From Synchiropus splendidus (taxonomy: Eukaryota > Chordata > Actinopteri > Syngnathiformes > Callionymidae), in contig NC_071334.1 of the NCBI RefSeq assembly GCF_027744825.2, forward strand, positions 35,185,937 to 35,249,936: DNA of 64,000 nucleotides. Reading direction: 5' to 3'. A program made the position numbers and the translations under genes. This document shows positions 1 to 13,300 of this stretch, one piece after another (the first letter of the stretch is position 1; each line of letters begins with the position of its first letter). A model generated the notes under the pieces. The model saw nothing but the letters and a program-made list of their open reading frames with translations. It did no database searches and had not been told where the DNA came from.

Positions 1-3000
1 AGCAATGCTAAGGCCTTGTCTCCAACAAACCGTATCCTACCAAATCAAATATTTCCCCCCGTCGTTTTCAAAAGTGTTCTGAGAAAGTTCAGGCTACCAA
101 ACTGCTGAAAATATCATAGTACGCATGCCAGGCCTACATGTGGCATTTATTGCTGCAGCGAAAAGCAGAGAATACACAGGAGAACAGCAAGAGAACCAGA
201 TGCAGAGTCAAGTGAAAACCAAGTAGGACTCACGACCAGGTTGAGGTGGGTCACACTTCAGCAAATCAGCAAAGACTGCAATACATACACAACTTTTCTA
301 TTGTAATTGTTATTTGAGCATCTTCACCTCCTGTAAACAACTACAGGCTTAATCCAGCGATTGACCCCATTATCCAGGTTGTGGAGTCTGACTAAGAGAA
401 ATTAGAAGTGTTCTGCAGTAGTTGGAAGTAGCTTACTTGCATGTTAATAGACCAATCTTAGCCTAACTTGGACTGTCATGTACAACAGACGTGGACAGTG
501 GACAGAATAGTGGAGACGGCGGTGGAAAGAAAAAGAGGAAGACAACCAATTAAATAGATGTAGTTCCTTGAGTGGATGATGTGTCTCTGATGTCATTGTT
601 AGCCATTATGTGACTCACATGTCTCAGTCACTTTTAAGGGCAGGGGTCTCCCCAGGGTTCAGTGTTAAAGGTGCACCGAAAAGGTTGACCATGAAAAGGA
701 TTGTGGCAGTGTGAGACAGAAAAGGACAGTGGATGGAGAGAGGAGAGAATTTCTCAAGTGTTTGTTCATGTACGTTGTGGCTGGGAGGTTTGAGAGGTTT
801 GCAGAGATCACCAGTGATAATTCCGTTGACCGCATTGTGTTGAAAAATAGCAGTGCACTTTTTTTGTTTTTGTCCACTGTTTGGTCATTCCTGCTCTCCG
901 GACCCGAGCGTTGTCACACCGCTGATTAAACATTGATCCAGCTTTAAGTGATGTTTTGCTGTGCGATGTAATCTGAAGATTTACACACTTAGTCGCAGCA
1001 TCTCAAGTGTCCTCGGGGGCTTCATGTGCTTGCTGGAGTGTGCGTCTGTTGGTGTGCACGGCTGATGGATGAACAAAGGGAGAAGGCAGCGATCATCCCT
1101 CTCGACTTGTCATGTTCGCTTCCACGCACCGATTATCAATGTTGCTCAGGTCTACACTGCAACCGTGATGTAATTGCAAAACATCATCCGTAGCTCTCGG
1201 GTTTCCTCCCATCAGAGTTTGGTTTCCTAAACCACCGACGTCAATAGCAAGGCATCGTTCCACCTTTAGCTAGAGGAGGATTAAGAAATTGAATACACAG
1301 ATTCGTTTTAGGAAGTCATGCGTAATCCAGTGGGATAATAAGAAAGTGGGAGGTTTTGTTTTTTTTTACATAACTGGTGTGACGCCAGGTGGTTTGATAA
1401 ATAACCAACAACCCAATTGGTTGTTTGATCCCTTAAGCTTGGATTTCAGATTTTATTTGCTTGCGAACATTTGTTCTGTCCTCAGGGTATGGCAGAACTT
1501 TTGATCGAATGGTTTAGCAGCCGTAGCACACGGGCAGTTGTGGTATGAAACCGTTCTTGCGGATGCTGGGTGAAGGAGCCATTCAAATGGTGCTGTGTTT
1601 GTTGAATTGTTTTTACTTCTCTGCGACCCTGCCGCGTTGTTTATATCCATAAAACCTCTGCATCCACCACCTGAGACTTTCATCTTGTCCCGGAGGCTGA
1701 GATAAAACAGCGGGGCCACCTTCCACTCAGCGCAAGGACACGGCCCCTTGAGTTTCACAAACCCTGCTTCATCGTTCCTCTGGTTTTAATTAGCTCCTTC
1801 ATCTGGGGAGTGTGACATCTGGAGAGAACCCTTCAGGGCAACCCAAGATTTATTGGGCCCCAACACCTCGCAACGTATCAATAATTGACATGCAGAAATC
1901 ACAGGCTATCAAAGGATGCTGGCTTGTTTGCTCACTCTTATTTGTCCTTTGTTTTTTATAGGGAAGAGCTCACTTCCAGCTCAGGCAGTGACGCGTCATA
2001 GCCACTGTTGCCACATTATCAGTGTCACGCAGCCTTGAACGACTGCGTTTTCAGCCGGTCAAATGCCTGAAGAGGATAAGATAGAAAGTGTACAGTTGTT
2101 GGAGGACCCAATAAAAAAAAAAAATAATGCCTCAGTCGGGAGCTCTTGTTCAAAGATAACTGAATTATAATAACATCTATGTCGTCTTTGACCAAGTGAG
2201 CTCATATGTCAGTCTCTGCTCCAGTTCATTAGAGAGTGGCATAAACCCATTTCCGCCCGCAGTGCCGATCAGTGCTAAGAGGCACACATTGTGTTATAAC
2301 CAGTTTAGGCCCTGAGCTCGGTGTGAGAGATCCATTAGAGTTCGTGAGAGTGTACGGGTGTAAGATCAGACATGAAATTATTGATGCGGATGGAGGAGGA
2401 ATCTGTAGCAAGATCAAACATGCATAGATCGTGCAGCATGGAAATAGAACAGGTATGTGGATAAAACATAAAATCGTCAGGCGGAATGAAAGGATCGTGA
2501 TGACTCAGCAGGAATGTTTTTTTTTTTTTTTTTGTATGTGACGTGGATCTAGTCGTGAACTGCCCACAGTGTTGTTCTTTTAAAACATTCCTGGCCTGTT
2601 CTGGCTGCCCAAACCTCCCCTCTATGGTAGTTGTCGGTGGTCTGCAGCCCCAGAGCAACTGTGTACACTTCGGATGGCCTCTCGGTCTGCCCTCTTGATG
2701 CATCGTGTTTTTGAGTTGACCATTCAGTTGCTGACACTGCCACTGCAGCCACTCATCAGTTTATGGCAGAGGCTTTTCAGTTGTGTAATTTCATTTATAT
2801 AATGCACGGTACAAATGGACATACTCAGGTGTGTGTGGGATCAAGCTCAGAGGGTTTTCCTATTTGTTTTCAATGCTTTATAAATTAAAAAAATATACAT
2901 ATTTATACATCTAAAAGCTCATCTGAAAAGAAATTTGGATTATACATTTTCTCTAAGTCATGATCAGCTCTGCTTATAGCAGGCCGGATATGAGTGCACC

Positions 3001-3997
3001 ACTGCTGCTTGGTGAGAGAGTGCAGAAGGTTCTTGTTCCGGGTGACCTCAGTTTCGCCCCATGCCCGCCACACTGATCCCATCATGGATCCCATGCTTGG
3101 TCACTCCCACCCCCCCAAAGAACATGTGTTAGTCCATGGGTAGAAAGCTCCAAGAGATATGCTGCTCTCAGTGAAGGATCTCATGAGCCTAATGGAAAAC
3201 CTGCCTGGACTGTTTATAAGACTGGCAGCAGTAAGTCAGCTCACCACTCACAAGCAGGATCCTCTTTGGTGGAGATGGTGCCCCAGCTATTTAAATTCCA
3301 ACCAGAAGCAGAAGAACAAACAGAATAGTGATGGTGCCGGTTCTGTGTTCTGTCAGTGATGAGTGGCAGGCAGCAGTTGCCAATGTTTTCATCTGAATAA
3401 TTTAGATGTTATTTGTGCTTCTTGGATTCTATCTTTCAACTGACTGTTGCTTTTGGAGCCATGTCTGAAAGAAACCATACAGCAATTTTGTTGCCTACAT
3501 TCAAGTGACTGAAAATTGTCACACATTTCCCGTTTTGCCTGACAAATGTTGAGTTTTCTTGAAAGCAGCTGCAGATCTTATAAACAGGCCAACAGGCCCA
3601 GGGTTCAGCTATTAAGAATGTTTTAATAGGTTTAGAGAGATTTCCTGTGTGTGTCACAGTGCATCCCCCCATATAGTGGATCCCTTCGAGCTGTAGGCTA
3701 ATGTTTTGTCTTTCTCTCTGTTTAACTGTCTGTCTGTCTCTATGACTGTCTGGCTTTGTGTTTCACACGCATACCTTTCCGTTCATCATATTTTTTGTCA
3801 ATTTTTTTTGTGTCTATTTTTGGCCCGTGAGAGTTCATCACTTCTTTTCTCTGTCAACCTGTGACATGCTTTTTAATGTCATGGCTTTAAATGTGTGTTT
3901 GTGTTTGTGTCTGTTTCTCTCCCATGTCCCTCGTCCATTTATGTGTCCTCTTGTCTGCGTTCTCTCCCTGCGTCTCCATCGTGTCCCCCTCCTCTAG
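1..3997 (+). other. raver2: raver2 5' intron (no exon recognised)
   Basis: Sequence left of the first visible exon, presumed to be one raver2 intron. I found no frame matching the missing N-terminus or the start of RRM1. It holds T and A homopolymer runs (about 2112-2124 and 2518-2533), a pyrimidine/GT-rich stretch from 3700 to the acceptor, and a short purine-rich piece at 488-560 that may be another trace of the LINE tail family seen at 9.7 kb. Confidence 0.6.
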
Positions 3998-4305
3998 CCT
4001 TTGTGACTTTGCTGAACGGGGACCAGGCTCAGGATGCCATCCGCTCCCTCCACCACAGTACTGTCCGTGGGCGCCTGATCAACGTCGCCCTGCAGCCGAC
4101 GGACTCCCTCCTCTGCCTCACCAACCTGCCGCACACCTACACCGCCCAGCAGTTTGAGGAGCTGGTCCGCGCCTATGGAAATATAGAGCGATCTTTCCTG
4201 GTGTACAGCGAGCTGACAGGCCACTCCAAAGGATATGGTTTCGTGGAATACATGAAGAAGGACTCTGCCTCCAGGGCCAGGTCTGAGCTGCTAGGCAAAC
4301 TGTTG
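3998..4305 (+). CDS. raver2: raver2 visible exon 1 (end of RRM1 and all of RRM2)
   Basis: Acceptor cctctag precedes 3998 and donor gtacgt follows 4305. The exon starts with two bases of a split codon and reads [11 protein letters not shown], the last strand and helix of RRM1. It then carries the whole RRM2 including KGYGFVEY and ends in phase 0. An open frame runs upstream of the acceptor to 3895, but that part is a pyrimidine-rich intron end, not coding. Confidence 0.95.
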
Positions 4306-7300
4306 GTACGTCTACGAGCTGTAAAAACCTTGACATTCCTTTTTTAAAAACTGAACAGCAGTCTGTGTCAACGGTTGTTCTTAAAGAGGCTCTTAGTAGG
4401 TAATGATGGGTTGCTCGAAAACGCTGAGCAGTGGGCGAGGAAGGGGCTACTGACACACAATGCAGTCCCTGACTGTGCAAAGGCAGTGTCGACAATTCAT
4501 ATTGAGCAGGTTCCACATATTGCAAACAGAAAGCTATAAATCATGTTTGATGGACATTTAATAGCAGAAATAACCAAATGTGTTTATTATTTTTATTTCA
4601 TTGAAGAATGGATTTCATTTTCTGAAAGTTTTTTTTTTAAATATCCAGCAAACTGAAAATATGTGTCCATGCCAAATACCATGAGGACAGTTGCCTTAAA
4701 GCGACTTGTCAGTTTACTTTAAATGGAGAAAAAGCAACGTTTCAATACATTCGGTATAGTTTCAATGTGTTATCTAATTTTTCAGTCAAAGATAGATATA
4801 ATAAATCTATACAACAGTGTCATTTCATTTATTTTACTCTTTACTTTTTCAGTAATGCCATTGGTTGGAAAATTACAATTTGTTCAGTCACAAATTTGTT
4901 TTTCATAGTTTCATAGTTTTTCGTTTTTGCTAATCTTTCCGACATCCTGACCACATAAACAGGCATGACCCACAGTGGTGTTCTCCATTTAATATAGATT
5001 TTAGGGCTGTCAATGAGTACATTTTTTTTAGTCTGAAATAATCACACTAAACTAAATGACAAATGACTCGCACGTTGTGTAGCTGCTCTAAATGTAAAGG
5101 AAGATGTTACCAACGCCAGAGCTAATGCTTTCCTCTCGCAAAGATTTGTTTACTACAGCAACCCAACATAACAGACAGCATCAAGAATAGAATCACCTCA
5201 GAGGCACTGAAGAGGCTCAAATACATGCTAAACGCATAACGTTGTAAACATTATTGGCCCCAATGGTAACAGAGAAACATAGTAGTTTTGCTCTGACCTC
5301 ATGAGGGCCGCAGCAGTACAGGCAAATGGCTGTGTAAAAGTACAATGTACAAAGTAAATGAGTTGTAAAAGCCATCACCTCTGAATGAATGCGAGTCTCA
5401 CGTTCCACTCTTCAGGGCGGTCGGTCACTGATGGTGCAGTGGATGGATGTGAACCAGCTGAGTCAAGAGGAGGACCTGCACTCGAGGTGCCTGTGTGTGG
5501 ACCGTTTACCTCTGGACCTGTGCGACTCTGATGAAATGAATAAGCTCTTCTCTGAAACCTACAAGCCAGTCTTCTGTCAGGTATGATGGGAAATTAAGTA
5601 ACAACCACAAACACATTCTATGTCTTCTTGTCCAGTGTAATGTGTCAACTGAGAAGGTTGCTGCTAACATCTCACGCTTTGAAGGTATTTGCACACAGAT
5701 TCTTATTTTGTTTCATGTTTTCTTGAAATTCCTTTTCTCCTTTCTCCTTTCGTCTCTCAGAGCTCAGGAAGCTCATTTAATATTTTATTGTATTATTGTA
5801 TCTATACCAGTGGTTACAGTGGCTCCTCTTTGAAGCCTTGTTTCTGAGGATCCAGGCAGAGCTGGAGGTACGAGAGATGAAGATTCTGAGGTTCTCTCTG
5901 GGAGTGAGCAAGATGGATCAGGAAGCAATAGATCAGAGGGACAGCACATGTCAGGTGTTTAGGAGACAAAGTCGGAGAGGCTAGATTGAGATGGTTTGGA
6001 CATGTACAGAGAGAGAGCCAGTACATTGGTGGGAAGATGTTGAGGTTGGAACTGCCAGGCAGAAGGTGGAGAAGAAGGCCAAAGAGGAGATTTATGGAGG
6101 TGGTGAAGGAGGACATGAGGGTTGTTGGTTTGAGAGAAGAGGAAGCAGAGGACAGGGTGAGATGGAGGAAGATGATCCACTGTGGTGACTCCTGAAGGGA
6201 GAAGCCCAAATGAAAAGAAGAAGAAGAAGAAGTTCAGACCTCTGTCAACCATGAATGTGAGTGTCAAAAAATGCTTAAAATTAAGTGGCTACCTATCAGG
6301 GTGTCCCCTACTGGCCCTCAGTAGCTGAGAGTTTAGAGCTGCACTAGCAAACACTCAGGATGTCTGATGCCTCTTACTTGCTATGGATGAAATGGGTGCT
6401 AGAATAGTCCAGTTGTTTCACTTGGGTACTTTCCACAAGTCTGTATTTTCGTGCAGCTGTGAGAGCATTAGTGATCCCTGGTATGTGAGACATAAATTGC
6501 TTTCTGGAACCGTCCACTGCTGCTTCTGGCACTTAAAGGTGAGGCTCAAAATGGAGGTGGACGGACGCGCTCGTTCTCGAGCGAGAATAATAATCATAAT
6601 AAAGCCAAAGCTGCTGAATATGAAATGTAATTAGCCGCCAAGTGTAAGAAGCTAAATTATTTATGACTCAGAAAAAAAAGTCAAACAGCACCAGGTGAGA
6701 GCTACTGATGCAAAATACGAGGCTCTCCATCCCCATTGGCGTTTGCATTACCCAGCAACCGTTTCCATGGTGAGGTGCGGACGCTGTGCCTGCCCCACCC
6801 TCTTCCGCCTCTCTCGCTGTGTTCCACCCTTCCCCACTCCAGTCCACCCCCACGTGCCCAGTTAGACATCAGTCAAGGATATCTGTCATGCAGTTTCCCA
6901 GTATAGCCCCACCTCTCCGGTCCGCTCCCACATAGAAATCAATACGCCCACTTCATGCTGGTCCCATGATGCTTTGTGGGTGTTGAGCACATGTTGCCTC
7001 TGCTGCAGCACCAGCAGGCGTTGACCCGTGGTTCACTGCTTTGTTTTGTACAGTACGAGCTTGCGGGTGAGTGTGCACTCACACTCCTTTTGCTAATATT
7101 CACAGACCAGAACATCAGTTGGAGGTTGAGTTAATATCTATGTCACTGTGCACTGATTGGGTTCTTGGGTGTCTTATGTTTAGCAGGTGCTTAGCTGATT
7201 GGGTTTCAATAATGAAGCGACAAAGAAGGACGTTTTGCGTTTGAATAGTGACGAGGAAACAATTGTTGGGCCCAATCCTCAGTCCATTCTAATCCGTTGT

Positions 7301-10300
7301 ATCCAAATGTATTGTGCTTCAGATAAGTGACGTGATGTAAAATCACGTGTTCACCACGGTATTCATGTAGTTCTACTCTTTTCATCAATAATTACCAATA
7401 TACATGGATGGATTTTGGCTCACAGGGTTTTCACCCAACAGTAAATACTTCTAGACATCATGCATTAGACTCAAATTATGTGGTAACCCAAGAATGTGAA
7501 AATCATTTTCACATCTATAGCACTACGAAAGTGCAGTTTGCATGTCTGCATGAATAGGTCCGAGCATGATTCATGAATAAGGAGCGATATGCCCAAGTTG
7601 ACCTTGGTCTGCCAGAGAAAGAGGTGTTTATAAAAAGCTGACCAGATAAAACAACTCCAGTCAGTCTAACGTATGTTCTAGAACAAAGTAATGTCAGATA
7701 TAAAGATCCCTCCAGTCCCGTGAGGTGTAGTAGGCTGACACTATTTGATAGTAGAAAAATATTAAACTAGCACGCTACCCTAAACTGTCTGTGTACTGCA
7801 TAAAGTAATGACCTGCAGGTGAATACAGAACATGACAACACGTTACACTTGCTCGCCACCCAAATTCCGGCTTTCTCTTCTCATAACAGTGACACAAAAA
7901 ACTACCAATGAATTGACGTCGGCACAGCTGAGCCGACTTTATCCTGAAGTCTGCAGTAGTTTTGTGCCGGCAGTTGCGTGGAAAATATATGCTCACAAGC
8001 CGATTGTTGAGTTTCATCGTACCTGTCTATGTTTTCATGTTTAAATGCTTATGAATATTAGTGGAGAAATTAGCAGTCTACATCACTGTTGTTGAGGACA
8101 AGAGAATATATCAATTCAGTTTAAAAAAGTAAAAAACATTTCCGTTGCATCTGTCCCTGTTTGAGTTGTTAAATACATGTTTAAGTGAATAGATAGGCCA
8201 TGGTTAATCTTCACATGTATAAAGTGAGCTGACACAACTCTAGCTAGTTAAATTACACATTTGAAGGTGCTGGATATTAAAGAACTGAAGAAACTTTTGA
8301 AAGTATCTCTCCTTTCTCAACCTGATAAAGTATATTAATCCATCATGAGGCTTGCTTTTTGTCCTCTTTACGCCACTATAGTCTGAGATATATATATATA
8401 TATATATAGTCTCCTAATGGACATCATTTTTGTCATGAGAAATACTCTAGTTTCTAATACTGTAATTGTGGTGCAACATGAGGCTGTGTAGTCATGGTAA
8501 AATGAGCGCACCTGCTACGTCTATATGTACAACTGTAACAGCAAAAACACTGGCTGCCATTTTGAACAGCAACTGGAGAAACTCAAGCAATAAAAAAATG
8601 CAATCCACTGGCTGCTCTAACAAGTGGATTTACAGTAAGATCAAAACAGTTAAGCTGTGGTACAGCAGTGGCAGCTATGACAACGCACAGCAACACTTAC
8701 GACCATTTCAGCAGCGGCGGCACTAACGTGTTTCACTGACCAGGCTGCAGTAGATATTCAAGAACGTTTTAAATCTATTCTTACTGATGCCATTATTACA
8801 TTCCTAGTAGCGTATTTTAATGGCATAATTTGTGAACAAGAGAGAGAGCCGCTGCAGAGCTGGACATGTGACTTACTGAGATGATATCGCGGCTGCTTCC
8901 TGTAAGTTATGATCTCATGCGTACCTTTCCACGCTGGAGCTGACTTACGGTCGCAGCTTGTCGACCCTGCAAGGCATTTTTTCCTAAGTTGATTATTAAT
9001 GGGCGATGACTCCATTTTATTGGGTTAGTTTGGGCTAACGTAAACTGCACTCACTGCACAGGCTTGCTGTCACTTTCTCTTTGTTCACAGTGCTTCTAAC
9101 CAGTGGCCTGGGGCTTGACTGTAGATCTGCTGCCCACGAAGGAGCCCTTTGGGCAGCAGAACATTTAGAAATGTCAACTGTATTAGAGAGAAGAACCAGG
9201 CGGAGACAATAGTGGGGATGTCAAATGAGTGTCCGATCAGAACTGGAGACATTTTACCTGGAGCTGGGAGTCAAGGTAGAGCGGCTGCAGAACAGAACAA
9301 GAGATAGAGACTGCTGATCTTAAAACTGAAGTTGCATGATGTGGCACTGTTCCAGTGGAACCCCTGAACCTCGATGAACCACTTAAGACAGCTAGCAAAC
9401 TTTTAGCTATCGACTCCAGTGAACACCGAGTCTCATAATCAGAAACACCATTACTTATATGAGGCATGTTTAATCCTATAAAAATGCTTACGACACCTAT
9501 GTTTGACTCACCCAACCTGTGACTGGATGGTGGCCAACAACATATATGGCAGAATGTTGTTCACTGACGGGAGGAACAGCTCAGCAAGGACATGCCAGTG
9601 AAGACGCCACGCGGGGACCCATGACACGTTGCAAATATTTGATCCTGAATAGCATGAAGAACAGAGACATTTCACAGTGACAGCTCATGTGGAGAAGTTA
9701 GGGAAGCCAGATGTTGTGGACATGTGGAGAGAAGAGACAGTGTTGGTCCAAGAATGTTGGAGATAGAAGAAGAGGAAGACAACTGGTGTGGTTCATGGAG
9801 GGCGGAACGAGGACATGAAGAAGCTACTTGGACTAGTGAGGATGATCAAGATTGGCTAAGGCTGTGGAAGCCCCCAATGGGAAATGATGAAAGAAAATGT
9901 AACCAGTCATCATCAGAGCCATTAAAAATTGACCATTAAAAAATACAGAAAAAAAAATAAACAGTCACTCAAACACTGAAATGACCATTGGGATAAAACC
10001 TGACCTGTAGACTGCAATAGTGGCAGCATAAAGACACCATGCTGGCCAAGAGGTTGAAGACTGAACGATAGGTCCAGATCCATGAAGGGACGTCAAATGA
10101 AAATCCAGCATATAATACGTGCAAGGTAATGAGTGTTGATATGGTGCTAAAAGTCGCCTGTTTTCATCAAAAAGTTTTCACTGACCGATTTTGTTTGCAT
10201 CCCTAAATTCATCCCTAACAAAATCTACCTTCAGTCAGACAGACGACCCCCTTCTTGCTACTGTACATCCCAAATGAAATGATCAAAAGCAGACCACAAA

Positions 10301-13300
10301 AGAGAAAAAACAACAGAAAAGAAAAACATTTATGACTCACTAAACATTGACAATAGAAAAAGGTCAACCTCCACTTGGACCATGGTGTAATGTCTGGTCC
10401 CAGTTTGGAGCTCCTTCTCCTACTATCTTAAGGTCTTGTTCACAGGTTAAGGAAGGATGGAGTATGGGACAGGAAAAGGGTTTGTTTGATATTGTGTCTT
10501 CAGTCTCAAAAGGCTCAGACATTCACTTGTGATTCACTTGAGACCATGTTTGGCAGGTGACCTGTCGGTCGTTGGTGCTCTCCCAGAAGAGCTGGAGGAG
10601 GTTTTGTGGAGATGGAAGTCTTCGTTGACTCCCCCTGCGACCCAAATGGGAAAAAAATGGAGAAAAGGAATGTTTGGTGAATATAGACGGTACAACATTG
10701 AAGAAATTAACATAATTGCAGCCAAGTCCAGGACCCTTGAGTGGTCGTGGTGGTGGTACTTTGATCTGATATTCCTGTTCCAGTTCAACTTGAGCTCATC
10801 TCTGAGGAAGGTCACGGGACGTTCAGACGGGGCTGGCAGGTCGTGACCTCATCACTCGGCTCAGACAGCACCATCTAAAGTCACACGCTTACAAACACAG
10901 AGTGACACCGCCTGTCCTGAGAGCCTCAGTCAGCAGTTCACAGCCAGAGAAGACCACTTCAGGGTCAGACGTTGATAGTGAACTTAAGTGACTGGGTTCA
11001 CAGGGTTTCGCTGTGCTCGCATTCCAACAACCAAGGCTTCATTCACGTCCCTCACACTTTCCAGCAGCATCTATGGCCAAATGTAATGTCGGTCCTCTTG
11101 TGTGTCACCAGTGTCGTGCTGCGTCATCTTACCTGCTATCGATAAAGGTGATAGGTGAAAGGTTTCTGCATGTGTTTGTCAACAACCGTCGACCCCTGAC
11201 CCTCACTGAACACGTTCCTGAATCCAAACAGTTCTAGTTGGTGTTAAAACATTTTCATTTGTAAGTCAGATTTTTTTTCAAATAGAAATGAAGCTGCAAG
11301 ACATGCCAGCACTTTAAGATGCGCATGTCCCCCCAGACACCCCCCCCCCCACACACACACATTCATTACTTCCCCAGTTCCAAAAGTAATCATCTCAAGT
11401 TTTTATGCTCTGATTTCCTCCCCCTCATCAGTCAGACTCACAGATGTTTCTCCTCTTTCACTTGGCTCCATCCATCTCTGGAGCAGTCGGGTCATTTCCA
11501 TACAGTTTACTTAATGCACGCTGATGATAATAGCCTATCGACCCACTCCTCCACACATCCATTTGCCTTCCATGCATCCGTTGGCTGCTCGGAGAGATGA
11601 GTGTACATTGAAGGAGAGAGGACGGATGGAGACGCTCAGAGGCAGATTGTGCTGATGGTGAAAGGCACCATTGCACGTGTCAACAGTTTTATCAGAAACT
11701 ACTAGATGAGACTTTTCATGTGATGCTCTTGTAGTTTCATTTGGTGACAGATAATGTTAAACTACTTCTATGCACTCACTTGATCCTTGATGAAATTCTG
11801 AATATAACCATCACAGTTGTGAAGTTTTGCTTAAAATAGGGTGTATTTCTTTTTCTGTTAACACATTTTCGTTTTTGTGATTTGACTTGCCGTTGAGATT
11901 TCTATTTAAAATGTGAAATATTACCGCATTTTTTATGACATAGAGCATATCACTACATTGTGGGATAACTGTTTCTATATTATTATTATTTTGTAATTAT
12001 TATTTAATTATAATTTTTGTTGTTTTTTCTTCTCACAAAAATAATCTTATAGTTGAAGAAACATGTCGTGTGAGAAGGCACCGTAGAGAGACATGGTGAT
12101 TTCACTGCAGCAGCTGTGGAACGTCTCTCTTCTTTGCTGGTCTCTTCCACATTAACATCTTGGTCATCTTTCCTATTCACACCTATCCCCTGAATGTTCC
12201 CCTTTCATCATCCATGAATCTCAGTGGCTGTGTTCTACTTAAGCTCGGTCCTTCCATATCTAACATTCTTCGTCCAAAATGTTCTCTGCCTCTCCTCTCC
12301 TTGTGAGCGGAGTGACTGCTCCATGGGTCTAAATATGAAGTTATATTTGGACATTGCTGATCTCATCCTGAAGAAACAGAGAATTCTTTGTCAAAAATCT
12401 GATGTGGTGGGAACCAACACCGTTTCATAAAGCGAATGCAGCCCGTTGATGGGGTTCAACATTTGAAATTTGCTTCTGCTTTTACTTCATCATCACTAAC
12501 ATCTTGTGCAACACTTGGTAACATCTCACAAACAGACTTGTCTTCACTTAAATGTTGCAAACCCCTTTAGGACCTCTGAGTTGTCACAACAAAAATATCT
12601 TTGGACTGCAGTCTTTGAATTAATGCTCTGCCCTGTGTCCCCTCCAGCTGGCTCAGGATGAAGGCAGCCCGGTGCGAGGTTTCGGTGTCGTTGAGTATGA
12701 GAGCGCCGAGCAAGCTGAGGCGGTCCTGACGGAGATGGACCGAACTCTAGTGGGAGGTCAGGAAGTCCGTCTGTCTCTCTGTACCCCGGGAACTTCAGGG
12801 AGGAGCACCCTGGCTGCTCTCATCGCTGCCCAGGGCATGGTGAGTGAGAAACGCCTGCATCCCCGGCACAGATGCTCGGGCTTTATTGTAGCACGTCGTC
12901 GCAACAACCTGCGACATCTGGCATCCATCTGCCCTCTTTCATGGCCAGCCCTGTAAATAACCACAGATGCAGAGTGCCGTGTTTGATAAGTAAACATTTT
13001 GTCATATTGTGCTGTTGAAATATTTTATTTGTGTATTTAAGTATCACGTAAATGTTACTTTACTTTAATCTTCAATTCTAAATGGATGACTGAGCTTTAT
13101 GTTTTTTGGATTCATTTATCAGTAATCTTCATAAAACATTTTCTAATCTTAGGGCTTTTTTTGGTTATTTGTTTTTTTTATTATTATGATTATTATGACC
13201 GTCATGTTCATGAACATTATTTAACCAAAGAGATTCAATAGTCGTGTCAGGTGATCAGTTTCTGAATAAAAGAAGAACCCATGAGACCAGAAGTAGATGT

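Larger units (their letters stand above)
5581..12647 (+). other. raver2: raver2 7.1-kb intron
   Basis: Holds the two LINE tails listed separately, a short TA run at 8388-8408, a C-rich then CA run at 11339-11361, and an RFX/CCAAT-like motif cluster at 6735-6774. No further exon: the protein reads continuously across this intron from KPVFCQ to LAQDEG. Several 70-105 codon open frames here have no recognisable similarity. Confidence 0.7.

Noticed and set aside
1453..1758. 101-codon minus-strand frame near the left edge
   Set aside because: No similarity, no splice context, composition like intron.
3895..3997. Upstream continuation of the first raver2 frame
   Set aside because: Pyrimidine-rich intron end before a clear acceptor; homology begins exactly at 3998.
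8388..8408. Short TA run resembling the core of the jak1 palindrome
   Set aside because: The flanking bases do not form matching arms beyond about four bases.
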